Source of the DNA: Myxococcales bacterium
GTDB taxonomy: Bacteria; Myxococcota_A; UBA9042
Assembly: GCA_009692425.1 (NCBI GenBank)
Contig: SHZF01000001.1
Location: 124,001-188,000 of the forward strand
Direction of reading: 5' to 3'
Length of the DNA: 64,000 nucleotides
Under the pieces are notes generated by a model. It was not told the origin of the DNA. It saw nothing but the letters and a program-made list of their open reading frames with translations, and made no database searches. The position numbers were made by a program, and so were the translations under genes. Position 1 is the first letter of the stretch. Every line of letters begins with the position of its first letter. Shown piece after piece: positions 36,582 to 45,425 of the stretch.

Positions 36582-39110
36582 TCATTCTGCGGGCTTGTCG
36601 TCGTCCTGCCGGCGCCATTCGCCTTGGCGCATGGGCGCTTCCCACAAGTCCTGCAACACTTCCTTCGGGTCTTGCACTTCGTCGAGCGCGGTGGTGTCGA
36701 AGGCGTCGCCGTGGTCCTGCTCCTCGGGCCATTCTCCGCGCAGGCGCCGATCTTCAGCCGCCTTCACTTCCTTGTCGCGCAGCTTGGCGAGTTGCTTCTT
36801 GTCCATGCCCTGGGCCAGCACACGCAGGCGCGTGTTCGTGTGAAACGTCAGCCACATGACGAAGTGAATCGGGTGGAAGTGGTACAGCACGCCATCCCAC
36901 GCGCCTCCCGTTTCCAGACCGATGTGCTTGGCGACGTCGTCAGTGAGCCACACGTAGGGCAGGGCGCGCGTGACGTGCCGGGCAAACAGGGTGTCGCGCC
37001 AGTTGCCGCGCTCGTCCTGTAGCGCAGTCTTGAACTGCTCGACGCGTTCGCTCCAGCCTTGCGCGGCCGCCATCGACTTGATCCAGTCCACCTGGTCGGA
37101 CCACTCCGACACATGCCGGGTGATCGCCTTGCGAACCCGGCGGGCCAGGGCACCGTCGGCACCGGGCAGTCGCGCGGTCTGGAAGAAGGCCTGCACCTCG
37201 TCGCCAGCGACGCTGCGGCGGCTCGTCAGCAGGTCCTTGCCGCGTTGGGTGGCGCGCGCAACCTCGTCCGGCAGTACCGTCCGCAACAAGTCCTCGCTGT
37301 CGCACACGAGGTTGTCGTCCGTGTCGGATTCGACCTCGTACCAGTGCTCGCTGTGTACGCCGAGCAGGTCGACGATCTGGCGCCAGCGGCCGTCGGCAAA
37401 TACCTCGATGTGCAGCACGCCCTCGCTCGCGCCTTCGTCGCCGAACACGCCCACGCGCCCGATCATCTTGCCGGCGCCGACACGCGTCTGGTCGGAGCCG
37501 TCGACCGCGAACAGCGCCACGTCGCCGCGTTTCAGCGCATCGAGGTGCTGGCCGACTTCGAGGTATGGGCGGTAGTTGACCGACGATGGGTCGGCGAAAT
37601 CGTTGGTCTCCTCCTCGCCTTCAGCTCCACCTTCGCCGACCGCGTCCTTCGCCTTCGCCGCAGCCTTGTCGTCCTTGCCCTGCTTCCCCTTCTTGCCCTT
37701 CGGCTGGGCTTTTGCCTTGGGCGCGCCCGGATCCGTCTTGGGGGCCTTGTCTGCCACGCGCGCCGCCGGCTCTTCCTCGACGGCGCCACCCACCTTGCCG
37801 CGCCGGGTGTTCGACACCCACTCCGGTGCGACGTCCCAGTTTTTCGGGTCGTCGAAATCGCGGTCCTTGTACTGGTCGGACGTGCGGTCCTTGTCGGGGT
37901 CGAACATGCGCAAGTGCATGTACAGCGAGAAAAAGACGAACTTCTTCTTGTCGTCCTTGGGATCGAACGGCACCTCATGGCGCACAAGCACGAAGTTGTT
38001 CGAGCCGAGTTCGGGCGACTGGCCGTTGCGGGCCGCGACGACGATGCCATCCATCATCGCGAGGACCGGCGCGCCCTCGGCGGTGTGGACGTGTGTGCCG
38101 CCGTGCCATTGCCCGCCGAGGCCGAGCGGATAGTACCCCCCGGCTTCGGACTGTTCGGCGTTGGCGTAGTAGAGCTCGGCCAACTGCGCGACTTTGTCCT
38201 TCGTCAGCAGCGAAGCGATCGAGACGCCCTTCTGCAACTCGATCGGGAAGGCGTTGTGCTCCTTCGTCAACCCTTGCAGCAAGCGGGCCCAATCGAACCC
38301 AGGGCCGGGGTCGAACTTCTGCGGCGTCAGGTGCATGTGGCCGTACAAGCCGATCTTCGAGGTGTCGAGTTCCTTGGGAACCTGCCAGATGATCTCGCCG
38401 CGTTCGTCGACCGGCGCGGCCAGCAGCAGCTTCGGAAAATGGACGTTCAGTTCGCGCAGCAACTTGATGAGCGCATCGTATTGCGCGTCGGTGAAACCCC
38501 AACTGCGCCACGGCACGCCGTTGATCTCGACCACGTCCGACATGCGGCGCTGGCCGCCTTGGGCGAACTGGTCGGCGATGCCCACCTTGGCGGGATCGAC
38601 CGCGTCGACGGACTGGGCGAAGTTCGACTGCGGGCAGTTCATGTCCAGCCCGATAGAGAACTTGTTGACGTTGCCGCGCAATTCCGACGCCGCATGCAGG
38701 GCCATCATGACGGGATCGACGCCCTGGTAGATCGTGCCGTCCCAATCGATCATGAAATGCGTCGAGAATCCGCGCATCTTCAGGATGCGGAAGCACTCGC
38801 GCGAACTCGTTGTGATGTCCGTGTGGATGACCATCATGTCGACGAGGTTCTGGGCGCCGGCGAGATCGTGCACCGGCCCCGTCTCGCCCGGCCGCGGCAC
38901 CACGTACTGGCTGTTCGGGTCGGGGTGCATCAGCTTGGAAAAATCCCACGACGGGTCGTCGAGGAACGTGACGACGCGGGCATCCTGGATCACGCGCCGC
39001 TCGCCCCCGACGATGATCGAATCGCGCGCGTTGGCGGGGCCGCCCTCGCGAATCGTGTTGCGCAGACCCGGCACGTCGGCCTGGGCGAGTTGTTGGAGGT
39101 CGCGAGCCAT
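36582..39110 (-). CDS. N-acetylmuramoyl-L-alanine amidase (Amidase_2) fused to a degenerate LytM/M23 domain
   Basis: 842 residues from the ATG at 39110. Residues ~90-290 form an AmpD/PGRP-type amidase: MVIHTD (first zinc His), FSTHFMIDWDGTIYQGVD, and GHMHLTPQKFDPGPGFDW matching the GHSDIAPxRKxDPGPxFDW signature, so zinc and catalytic residues look intact. A LytM-like domain follows (QWHGGTHVHTAEGAPVLAMM; FFSLYMHL; VGAGKMIGRVG; GVLHIEVFADG) split by a ~100-residue charged insert. Its HxxxD reads HGGTH and the terminal HxH reads VLH, so at least two zinc ligands are lost. No signal peptide is evident. The C-terminal ~200 residues are unrecognised. Adjacent to, and nearly overlapping, the VWA-like gene. 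Confidence 0.72.
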   Translation of the reverse strand: MARDLQQLAQADVPGLRNTIREGGPANARDSIIVGGERRVIQDARVVTFLDDPSWDFSKLMHPDPNSQYVVPRPGETGPVHDLAGAQNLVDMMVIHTDITTSSRECFRILKMRGFSTHFMIDWDGTIYQGVDPVMMALHAASELRGNVNKFSIGLDMNCPQSNFAQSVDAVDPAKVGIADQFAQGGQRRMSDVVEINGVPWRSWGFTDAQYDALIKLLRELNVHFPKLLLAAPVDERGEIIWQVPKELDTSKIGLYGHMHLTPQKFDPGPGFDWARLLQGLTKEHNAFPIELQKGVSIASLLTKDKVAQLAELYYANAEQSEAGGYYPLGLGGQWHGGTHVHTAEGAPVLAMMDGIVVAARNGQSPELGSNNFVLVRHEVPFDPKDDKKKFVFFSLYMHLRMFDPDKDRTSDQYKDRDFDDPKNWDVAPEWVSNTRRGKVGGAVEEEPAARVADKAPKTDPGAPKAKAQPKGKKGKQGKDDKAAAKAKDAVGEGGAEGEEETNDFADPSSVNYRPYLEVGQHLDALKRGDVALFAVDGSDQTRVGAGKMIGRVGVFGDEGASEGVLHIEVFADGRWRQIVDLLGVHSEHWYEVESDTDDNLVCDSEDLLRTVLPDEVARATQRGKDLLTSRRSVAGDEVQAFFQTARLPGADGALARRVRKAITRHVSEWSDQVDWIKSMAAAQGWSERVEQFKTALQDERGNWRDTLFARHVTRALPYVWLTDDVAKHIGLETGGAWDGVLYHFHPIHFVMWLTFHTNTRLRVLAQGMDKKQLAKLRDKEVKAAEDRRLRGEWPEEQDHGDAFDTTALDEVQDPKEVLQDLWEAPMRQGEWRRQDDDKPAE

Positions 39111-39116
39111 GTGCAA

Positions 39117-40790
39117 TCAGCTCCCGCGGATGGCGCGCACGATCTTGCGCAGGATCAGGAAGGTGATGAGTAGCGCGACAAGCCCGCCGATCACCAGCAC
39201 GACGAGGCCGAGCACGACGTAGAGCTTGTACCCGAGCAGGTCTTGGAGCTTGGCCACCGTGCCGCGCACGCCCCGTTCCACTTTCTGGCGGAACTCCAGC
39301 TTGGCCGGCAGCGAGGTCACGAACGCTTGGGTGTCGAGCTTGACGGTGTCGCCGCGCACGAGGCTCGGATCGAGGTCGATGGCCAGCCGCAGGTTCAGTT
39401 CCTGGCCGGCGTCTTCGGGCTGCTGGTGGGTGAAGTCGATGACGAGCGGCCCGACCGCTTCGGCCATCGCGGTTGCCACCTCGCCCGCAAGGTTTTCCTC
39501 TTTGTCGACCATGCGGAACGTGCCGCCCGTGCGCTCCGCGAGCAGACGCAGCCGATCGAGTTCGTGCGGTTGGCCCAACATGCCGAGGCCGACCGCGAAG
39601 ACGCGCACTCCGGCTGCCCGCGCCGTGCCGATCCAATGGGCCGCGCGCGTCTTGAACTCCAATTGTTCGGCGGCGACGCGGCGGCGCAGAAAATCGGCCA
39701 TGCATTCCGCGAACTTCTTGCGCTCGCCGACGAAAATCGCGCACGACTTCGGTGGCGTCTCCTGGCACAACTGCAAGTCGCGAAAGTAACCGTCGCGGCC
39801 GTCGCTGACGATGATCAGGGCCTTGCGCTCCTCGGGGCGTGCGTCCTGCACCAGCAGCTTGAGCGCCTCGTCGAAGGCCGACGTCTGGTAGTCGAGCTCT
39901 TCGCCCTTCATCTCGCGGTTCTTGCGCTCCGTCTCCTGGATCGAGGTGTTCTCCGCACTGAACTCGCCGAAGCCCTTGAGCGCCTCGCGCGGCGGCTTGC
40001 AATAGCGCGCGTGGCTCCAGAAGGGCTTGCCGAGGTTGAACAGGCGCGGAAAGTAGCCCTCGTACGTTGCGAGATCACCCTTGAGGATCGTGACGATCGC
40101 CTTGGTGTTGCCGGTCATGCCGCACAGGTCGGTGCCAGGCGGCGGCGGCGGACTCTCCTTGCCCGGCGGGCCCGCGAGCGTGATCTCGCCACCTGAGGCC
40201 GCTTCGGCGCGCGCATCTCGGCACGCCGCCTTGGATTCCTCGACATCGCTGAGCAGCCCGCCCTTGCCCTTCAGCCCCAGCCACTTCTGGATGCGGTCGG
40301 CGTACCAGACGAGGTTGACGCGGTCGGTCTTTGCGAGCGGCTTGAACGCGGCCAGCAGCGCTTCCTTGAGGCGGCGACCGAGGCTGCCCTCGCGCAACGA
40401 CGGGTCCTGATAGCCGGCCGCGAGCAGGACCACCGCGTTCTGCAGGCCCGCCTTGTCGCCGGGCTGGAGCTTGCCGTCCTTACGGTTCTCCAGCGGTTGG
40501 CCGAGCTTGAACTGGATGTAGGGCGCCCTGCTCTTGACCTTGCCGTCGACGACCTTGATCGCCTTGATCGCCTTGGGCTGAATCGGCTTGCCGAGGCGGT
40601 CGAGCACCGTCGCCAGCACGCGCACCTTGGGCCACTGCGAAAGATCCACGTGGTGGATGCGCGCCTGCGGCAGCTCGATCGGCGGGGCCCCCACGACCGG
40701 CGTCGCCTCGCCTGCGTCCGCGGCCGGAATGGCGGCGCTGAACACTAGCGCGAGGCCCGCGGGCCCGATCCAACGGAAGCGGCCTGTCAT
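39117..40790 (-). CDS. VWA-like membrane protein
   Basis: 557 residues from the ATG at 40790; the track extends this frame upstream without support. Signal peptide (IGPAGLALVFSAAIPAADA), a VWA-like fold (NAVVLLAAGYQDPSLREGSL; RVNLVWYADRIQ; ALIIVSDGRDGYF; AGVRVFAVGLGMLGQPHELDRL), a beta-rich domain, then a C-terminal TM (YVVLGLVVLVIGGLVALLITFLIL) with a short basic tail. Most of the protein should be periplasmic. The DxSxS MIDAS motif is absent: the expected position reads AGYQDPS, so metal-dependent ligand binding is doubtful. Starts inside the stop of the Tat-type gene (ATGA) and ends 6 nt before the amidase start. Confidence 0.7.
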   Translation of the reverse strand: MTGRFRWIGPAGLALVFSAAIPAADAGEATPVVGAPPIELPQARIHHVDLSQWPKVRVLATVLDRLGKPIQPKAIKAIKVVDGKVKSRAPYIQFKLGQPLENRKDGKLQPGDKAGLQNAVVLLAAGYQDPSLREGSLGRRLKEALLAAFKPLAKTDRVNLVWYADRIQKWLGLKGKGGLLSDVEESKAACRDARAEAASGGEITLAGPPGKESPPPPPGTDLCGMTGNTKAIVTILKGDLATYEGYFPRLFNLGKPFWSHARYCKPPREALKGFGEFSAENTSIQETERKNREMKGEELDYQTSAFDEALKLLVQDARPEERKALIIVSDGRDGYFRDLQLCQETPPKSCAIFVGERKKFAECMADFLRRRVAAEQLEFKTRAAHWIGTARAAGVRVFAVGLGMLGQPHELDRLRLLAERTGGTFRMVDKEENLAGEVATAMAEAVGPLVIDFTHQQPEDAGQELNLRLAIDLDPSLVRGDTVKLDTQAFVTSLPAKLEFRQKVERGVRGTVAKLQDLLGYKLYVVLGLVVLVIGGLVALLITFLILRKIVRAIRGS

Positions 40791-41179
40791 GTGCTGAACG
40801 GGAAAGGCTTGAGGGAGAACCGGCCAGCCACGTGGCGTTCGCGCTCGGTGCCGTCGGGGCCGATCAGGGCGACCTCGACCGCGTACTCGCCCGGCACGAG
40901 TCGGGAGAACGGGTACGGGGTCGTCATCGCCACGCGCGTCCCGCTGTCGGCCGCCTGCAGCGTGCGCCAGCGCTGCCCCGCGTGCGCCACCTCCAACGCG
41001 ATCTGGCAGCCGCGCGGCGTCTGGGCATCGACCTCGATCGAAAACGCCGCACCGGGGAAAAGAGCTTGCCCGTCCAGCGCGACCCATGCACCCGACGGCC
41101 ACCAAGCGGGCACCGCCACCGCCACCGTGCTGGCCGCAGCGGCGCCGGTACACAGGTGCAGAAAGGTCCGGCGCTCCAT
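40787..41179 (-). CDS. Small Tat-exported beta-sandwich protein
   Basis: 130 residues from the ATG at 41179. The N terminus MERRTFLHL carries a twin-arginine motif followed by a hydrophobic Ala/Val stretch (AAAASTVAVAVPA), so Tat export is likely. The mature ~100 residues look like a beta-sandwich (GAAFSIEVDAQTPRGCQIALEV; PGEYAVEVALIGPDGTERERHV). Not recognised as a known family. Its stop overlaps the VWA-like start (ATGA), which argues for a shared function. The gap to thiL upstream is 82 bp. The ORF track start at 41695 is an overlong shadow. Confidence 0.65.
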   Translation of the reverse strand: MERRTFLHLCTGAAAASTVAVAVPAWWPSGAWVALDGQALFPGAAFSIEVDAQTPRGCQIALEVAHAGQRWRTLQAADSGTRVAMTTPYPFSRLVPGEYAVEVALIGPDGTERERHVAGRFSLKPFPFST

Positions 41180-41261
41180 GAAGCGGCAATCTAGCGGCAG
41201 GGGCGCCAAACGACAAGCGTGGCGCGAATCCAGGAGCCACCACCGACTCCCATCCCCGGCT

Positions 41262-42263
41262 TCAGGGGGCACCACCGTGACGCCAACCCGTCGGTTCGCA
41301 TGGCCGTCCGCCGACGCGCAGCGCCACCTGGCCAGCGGGGCCAGGCCGGACACGACCGATGCGCTGGGCTGCGGCGCCCGCGGCACGCACGATGCGATCG
41401 ACGCGAGCCCCGGGTGGGGCGGCCAGCAGCAGCGCATAGTCGTCGCCTCCGGCTGCGCACGCCGCACGCCAGTCGAGGCCCGCCGCCTCGCACTCTGATG
41501 CGCCAACTGGCCCCAGCCAAAGGGGCAGCGGGATTTCGAGATCGAGCGCCACCCCGCTGGCTGCGGCGAGCCGACTCGCGTCGAGACCGAGACCGTCGGA
41601 GATGTCGATGCAGGCCCAGCGCCCGCCGCCGCGCCGTTGCAGGCCGACGCCCGCGCTGACCTGCGGCAGCGGCCACAGGTGATGCGCGACGGCATTCAGG
41701 CGCCAGCCGTCGTCGGTGGGTGCTGGACCCGCGCGCAACAGCGCGAGCCCGAGCGCTGCGGCTCCCACTGTGCCGATCAACCACACGATGTCGCCGACCT
41801 GGGCCGTCGCGCGGGTCAGCGCCGGGCCGGCCAGGTCGCCGAGGCCCGTCGTCGTCCAACGCGCGGGCCCGTTCGAAAACCCGACGTCGCCGCCCGCCAC
41901 CGCGGCACCGCACACATCCGCCAGGGCCGCGAGCCCGCGCGCCGCCGCCAGCACGGGTTCTAACGGCGCATCCAGCGGCAGTTCGAGGGCGAGCAACAAC
42001 AGTCGTGGCCGTGCACCCATCGCGGCCAGGTCCGAAAGTGTCACGGCCGCCGCGCGGAAGCCGATCGCAGCGGCAGGCGTGCGTTCCGGCAGCCAGTCCA
42101 CGCCTTCGACCACCGAGTCGATCGTGGCCACGACGCGGCGCTGGCCCGGCACCCAGACAAGGCCGTCGTCTCCATTGCCGACTTCGACATCGCCACGATC
42201 TCGGTCGAAGATCGCGCGCAGGGCGGCGATCAACCCGACTTCGCCGAGCTCACCGACGGTCAT
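41262..42263 (-). CDS. thiL: Thiamine-monophosphate kinase
   Basis: Phosphorylates thiamine monophosphate to thiamine diphosphate. Motifs of the PurM/ThiL fold: GNGDDGLVW, TIDSVVEGVDW (family TxDxxVEGVHF), DLAAMGARPR, AVAGGDVG, DISDGLGLD, and GGDDYALLL (family GGEDYELL). 333 residues, normal length. Two small substitutions (VHF to VDW, GED to GDD) keep acidic or polar character. The start overlaps the dnaJ stop (ATGA), so it is translationally coupled to a chaperone gene, an odd but often fortuitous arrangement. Confidence 0.9.
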   Translation of the reverse strand: MTVGELGEVGLIAALRAIFDRDRGDVEVGNGDDGLVWVPGQRRVVATIDSVVEGVDWLPERTPAAAIGFRAAAVTLSDLAAMGARPRLLLLALELPLDAPLEPVLAAARGLAALADVCGAAVAGGDVGFSNGPARWTTTGLGDLAGPALTRATAQVGDIVWLIGTVGAAALGLALLRAGPAPTDDGWRLNAVAHHLWPLPQVSAGVGLQRRGGGRWACIDISDGLGLDASRLAAASGVALDLEIPLPLWLGPVGASECEAAGLDWRAACAAGGDDYALLLAAPPGARVDRIVRAAGAAAQRIGRVRPGPAGQVALRVGGRPCEPTGWRHGGAP

Positions 42264-43402
42264 GATTCCGGGCGCGTTGCGCCTGCAACTCCGTCGAGCC
42301 GGGCCATCGCGTCGCGCCAGGCGGCGATGCGGACGAATGCTTGCGGTCCCAGTCGGGTCTCCAACGTCTGGAGATCGCGCAGGTCGCGCTCACCGAGGCC
42401 GGTCGGCACGTCGACCGCCAAGCGCACAATCAGGGCCCCGCGCGTTCCCGGCACCCGCCCGCGCGACAGCACCACCGACGGCAGCCCGCGCCCCGCGATG
42501 CGGAATTCGCGCTCGGGCGGCGTGCCCGCCGGTACTGCCAGCCACTCGGCGCCTTCCAGGGTCGGGACTCGCACGCGCGCGCCCCCGGCCAGTTGACTCC
42601 ACGTGAGCGGCAGCACGGTGACCAGATCGTCGCCTTGGACCCCCAGCAGGGGATGAGCCTCGACGCGCACATCGACGAGCAGGTCACCGGGCCCGCTCGC
42701 AACCGCCGTCACCTCGCCGGCGCTACGCACGCGCAACACCGTGCGCCCTGCCGTGCGTGACGGCACCTCGACCACGACGTGTTTCGTCTGTTCCACGCTG
42801 CCCGTGCCGCTGCACACCGCGCACGCCGCCAGCAGCACGGCGCCGCGGCCTGCGCAGAACCCGCAGCGCTGGTCCGTCCGCCGCAAGCCGACGCGCACCT
42901 GGCCGTGGCCCAGGCAGACGTGGCACACCGGGTTGCGGCCAGGCTCCGTCGTGCCCTCCCCGGCGCAGGTACCGCACGACGCTGGCCACACGGCCGCCAC
43001 TTCGATGCGCCCGCCGAGCGCCGCGACCGCAAACGGCACTGCGGCTTCGACCCGCAGGTCGCGCCCTCGCTCCCGACCGGGCAACGCCGCAGGACGCCGC
43101 CGCAACCGCGTGACGACGAGATCGAGCACATCCAACGCCCGCTCTGCGCGCGGGTCTTCCACGAGGCGCAGCGGATCCTTGAGCAGCAGGACACGGTCGT
43201 AGTGCAGGCGCCGACCGGGGTCGCTCAAGTCGGTGTAAGCGGCGGCAATCTGTTTGAAGCAGTCCGCCGCGCGCTCCGAGCCACCCTGGCGATCCGGGTG
43301 GTACAGCCGCGACAGCCTGCGGTAACTGTCCTTGATTGTGGCGGAATCCGCGCGCACCGGCAGGCCGAGCACGCGGTAGTGGTCCGGGGTGTAGACATCC
43401 AT
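42260..43402 (-). CDS. dnaJ: DnaJ-type chaperone with four zinc-finger motifs, no G/F region
   Basis: 380 residues from the ATG at 43402. An N-terminal J domain (HYRVLGLPVRADSATIKDSYRRL; HPD in YHPDRQGG), then a linker without the usual Gly/Phe-rich segment, then four CxxCxGxG repeats (CGTCAGEG, CHVCLGHG, CGFCAGRG, CAVCSGTG), and the C-terminal peptide-binding domains (LLVDVRVEAHPLLGVQGDDL; REFRIAGRGLP). It should activate the Hsp70 encoded 37 nt upstream. The absent G/F linker is notable because that region normally tunes Hsp70 activation. Overlaps thiL. Confidence 0.87.
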   Translation of the reverse strand: MDVYTPDHYRVLGLPVRADSATIKDSYRRLSRLYHPDRQGGSERAADCFKQIAAAYTDLSDPGRRLHYDRVLLLKDPLRLVEDPRAERALDVLDLVVTRLRRRPAALPGRERGRDLRVEAAVPFAVAALGGRIEVAAVWPASCGTCAGEGTTEPGRNPVCHVCLGHGQVRVGLRRTDQRCGFCAGRGAVLLAACAVCSGTGSVEQTKHVVVEVPSRTAGRTVLRVRSAGEVTAVASGPGDLLVDVRVEAHPLLGVQGDDLVTVLPLTWSQLAGGARVRVPTLEGAEWLAVPAGTPPEREFRIAGRGLPSVVLSRGRVPGTRGALIVRLAVDVPTGLGERDLRDLQTLETRLGPQAFVRIAAWRDAMARLDGVAGATRPES

Positions 43403-43439
43403 GGGCGGGCGCGCGCAGTTCTGGCCCGAGCCGGGCCGA

Positions 43440-45248
43440 CTAGCTGAAGTCCTTGTACATGACCTCGGTGATCCGGAACGCAGATTTCTCCAGGTCCCGC
43501 AGCGCACCCTGAATCTTGTTGAGGTCCGTCGTTTCCGACGCACGCCGGGCCCCCTCGAGGTCTGACCGGATCTGGTTCAGTTCGCCCTCGGTCAGGTAGT
43601 TCGCGGACTCAGCCAGCGACCGCTCCGTCGTGTACACCAGGCCCGTGATCCGGCGGCGCGCTTCCGACAACTCGACGTTCATCCGGTCGGCATCGACGTA
43701 CTGCTCCGCCTCGCTGAGGATGCGCTCGATCGCCGACTCGGTCAGCCCCGACGTTGCCCGTACGCGAATCTGCTGCTCGCGCTTCGTGCCGAGGTCGCGC
43801 GCGCTCACGGACAGGATGCCGTTGGCGTCGATCGAGAACGTCACCTCGATCTTCGGCACGCCGCGCAGGGCCGGTGGGATGCCGACGAGTTCGAAGCGCG
43901 CCAGGCTCGTGTTGTCCGTCGCCATCGGGCGTTCACCCTGCAGCACGTGGATGTTGACCAGCGGCTGGTAGTCCTCCGATGTCGTGAAGACTTCGGTCAC
44001 GCTGCACGGCACGGTGACGTTGCGAGGAATGAGCTTCGTGAACACGCCGCCCGCCGTCTCGATGCCGAGTGACAGCGGGTTGACATCGAGCAGCACGACC
44101 TCGCCCACGTCACCGGCCAGAATCGCGCCCTGGATCGCCGCACCGACCGCGACGGCCTCGTCCGGGTTCACGGTACGGTTCGGCTGCCGCCCGAAAAAAT
44201 CCGCAACGGCCTTCTGCACCAAAGGCATCTTCGTCATGCCGCCGACCAGCAGCACGTCGGTGATCTGGGCCGTCTGGATGCCCGCCGCCTCGATGGCATC
44301 CTTGCAGTGCATGATCGTCTGATCGACCAGATCTTGGGTCATCTGCTCCAGTTCGGTGCGCGTCAGCAGCCGGCGCAGGTGCTTGGGCCCCGTCGCGTCG
44401 GCGGTCAAGAACGGCAACGAAATTTCAGTTTCCTCGATCGTCGACAGTTCAATCTTGGCGCGTTCGGCGGCGTCCTTCAGGCGCTGCAAGGCGACCGGGT
44501 CGGCATGCAGGTCGATCGACGTGTCGTTGCGAAAGCCCTCGATGAAGGCGTCCACCAGGCGCGCATCGATGTCTTCGCCGCCCAGAAATGTGTCGCCGTG
44601 GGTCGCCTTGACCTGAAACACGCCGTTGGCGAACTCAAGCACCGAAATATCGAACGTGCCGCCACCCAAGTCGTACACCGCGATCGTGCCCGACTGTTCG
44701 GCGTTGATGCCATAGGCGAGCGCGGCCGCCGTGGGTTCGTTGATGATGCGCACCACGTTCAGACCCGCGAGCCGGCCGGCATCGCGCGTCGCCTGGCGCT
44801 GGCTGTCGTCGAAGTACGCGGGTACGGTGATGACCGCATCCTTGACGCTGGACTCGATGTATTCTTGGGCCGCGTCACGGAGTTGGCGCAGGATGAACGC
44901 GCCCACTTCCGGCGGCGTGTGGCGCTTGCCGTGCACCAACACGCAGGCGTCGCCGTTGTCGACGGCTCCGATCTTGAAAGGCGCCGTCATCTGCATGCGC
45001 TGGACTTCGGGCGACTTGAGCTTGCGCCCCATCATGCGCTTGGTCGCGAAGACCGTGTTCTGGGGATTCGCGACTGCCTGGCGCTTGGCGATGTTGCCAA
45101 CAAGGCGCTGCCCGTCGGGCGTAAAGGCGACCATCGATGGCGTGGTGCGCGACCCCTCGGAGTTGGGGATGACGTGCGCCACCCCACCCTCGTACATGCA
45201 CACGCACGAGTTCGTCGTTCCGAGATCGATACCGATGACCTTGTCCAT
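43440..45248 (-). CDS. dnaK: Hsp70 chaperone DnaK
   Basis: 602 residues. ATPase signatures VIGIDLGTTNSCV, AVYDLGGGTFDISVLE and VLLVGGMTKMPLV; substrate domain with QGERPMATDNTSLARFEL; helical lid reaching VMYKDFS. The long Ala/Gly-rich disordered tail with terminal EEV-type motif of standard DnaK is missing, hence the shorter length (usual ~635). With the coupled DnaJ and no grpE nearby it may be the housekeeping copy or an additional specialised Hsp70; sequence alone does not settle this. A possible promoter overlaps the end of the upstream wzc gene. Confidence 0.93.
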   Translation of the reverse strand: MDKVIGIDLGTTNSCVCMYEGGVAHVIPNSEGSRTTPSMVAFTPDGQRLVGNIAKRQAVANPQNTVFATKRMMGRKLKSPEVQRMQMTAPFKIGAVDNGDACVLVHGKRHTPPEVGAFILRQLRDAAQEYIESSVKDAVITVPAYFDDSQRQATRDAGRLAGLNVVRIINEPTAAALAYGINAEQSGTIAVYDLGGGTFDISVLEFANGVFQVKATHGDTFLGGEDIDARLVDAFIEGFRNDTSIDLHADPVALQRLKDAAERAKIELSTIEETEISLPFLTADATGPKHLRRLLTRTELEQMTQDLVDQTIMHCKDAIEAAGIQTAQITDVLLVGGMTKMPLVQKAVADFFGRQPNRTVNPDEAVAVGAAIQGAILAGDVGEVVLLDVNPLSLGIETAGGVFTKLIPRNVTVPCSVTEVFTTSEDYQPLVNIHVLQGERPMATDNTSLARFELVGIPPALRGVPKIEVTFSIDANGILSVSARDLGTKREQQIRVRATSGLTESAIERILSEAEQYVDADRMNVELSEARRRITGLVYTTERSLAESANYLTEGELNQIRSDLEGARRASETTDLNKIQGALRDLEKSAFRITEVMYKDFS

Positions 45249-45397
45249 CTATCACCCAGGGCCAGCAGGCCGTTCGACCGACGCGTGCCTAAAGCGTTGT
45301 ACACTCACGAGTGCCGCTGGGATCGACGCATGCGCAGCGCGGCCACCGGTCGCCCGCAGCGCGGTTGAAGCATCGCGCCAATTGGCGTCGTTGGTCA

Positions 45398-45425
45398 ACT
45401 GTAGCGCTGGGGATGCGAGCGTCAA
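45398..45425 (-). promoter_or_regulatory. Possible dnaK promoter overlapping the wzc end
   Basis: Minus strand TTGACG (45425-45420), 16 nt, TACAGT (45403-45398): 5/6 and 4/6 matches. The leader then contains CACTC-AC-GAGTG (45302-45313), a short palindrome that is not a CIRCE element because the arms are 2, not 9, nt apart. Confidence 0.4.

Noticed and set aside
45302-45313. CIRCE heat-shock operator upstream of dnaK
   Set aside because: CACTC-AC-GAGTG has a 2-nt, not 9-nt, spacer and short arms; it does not match CIRCE.
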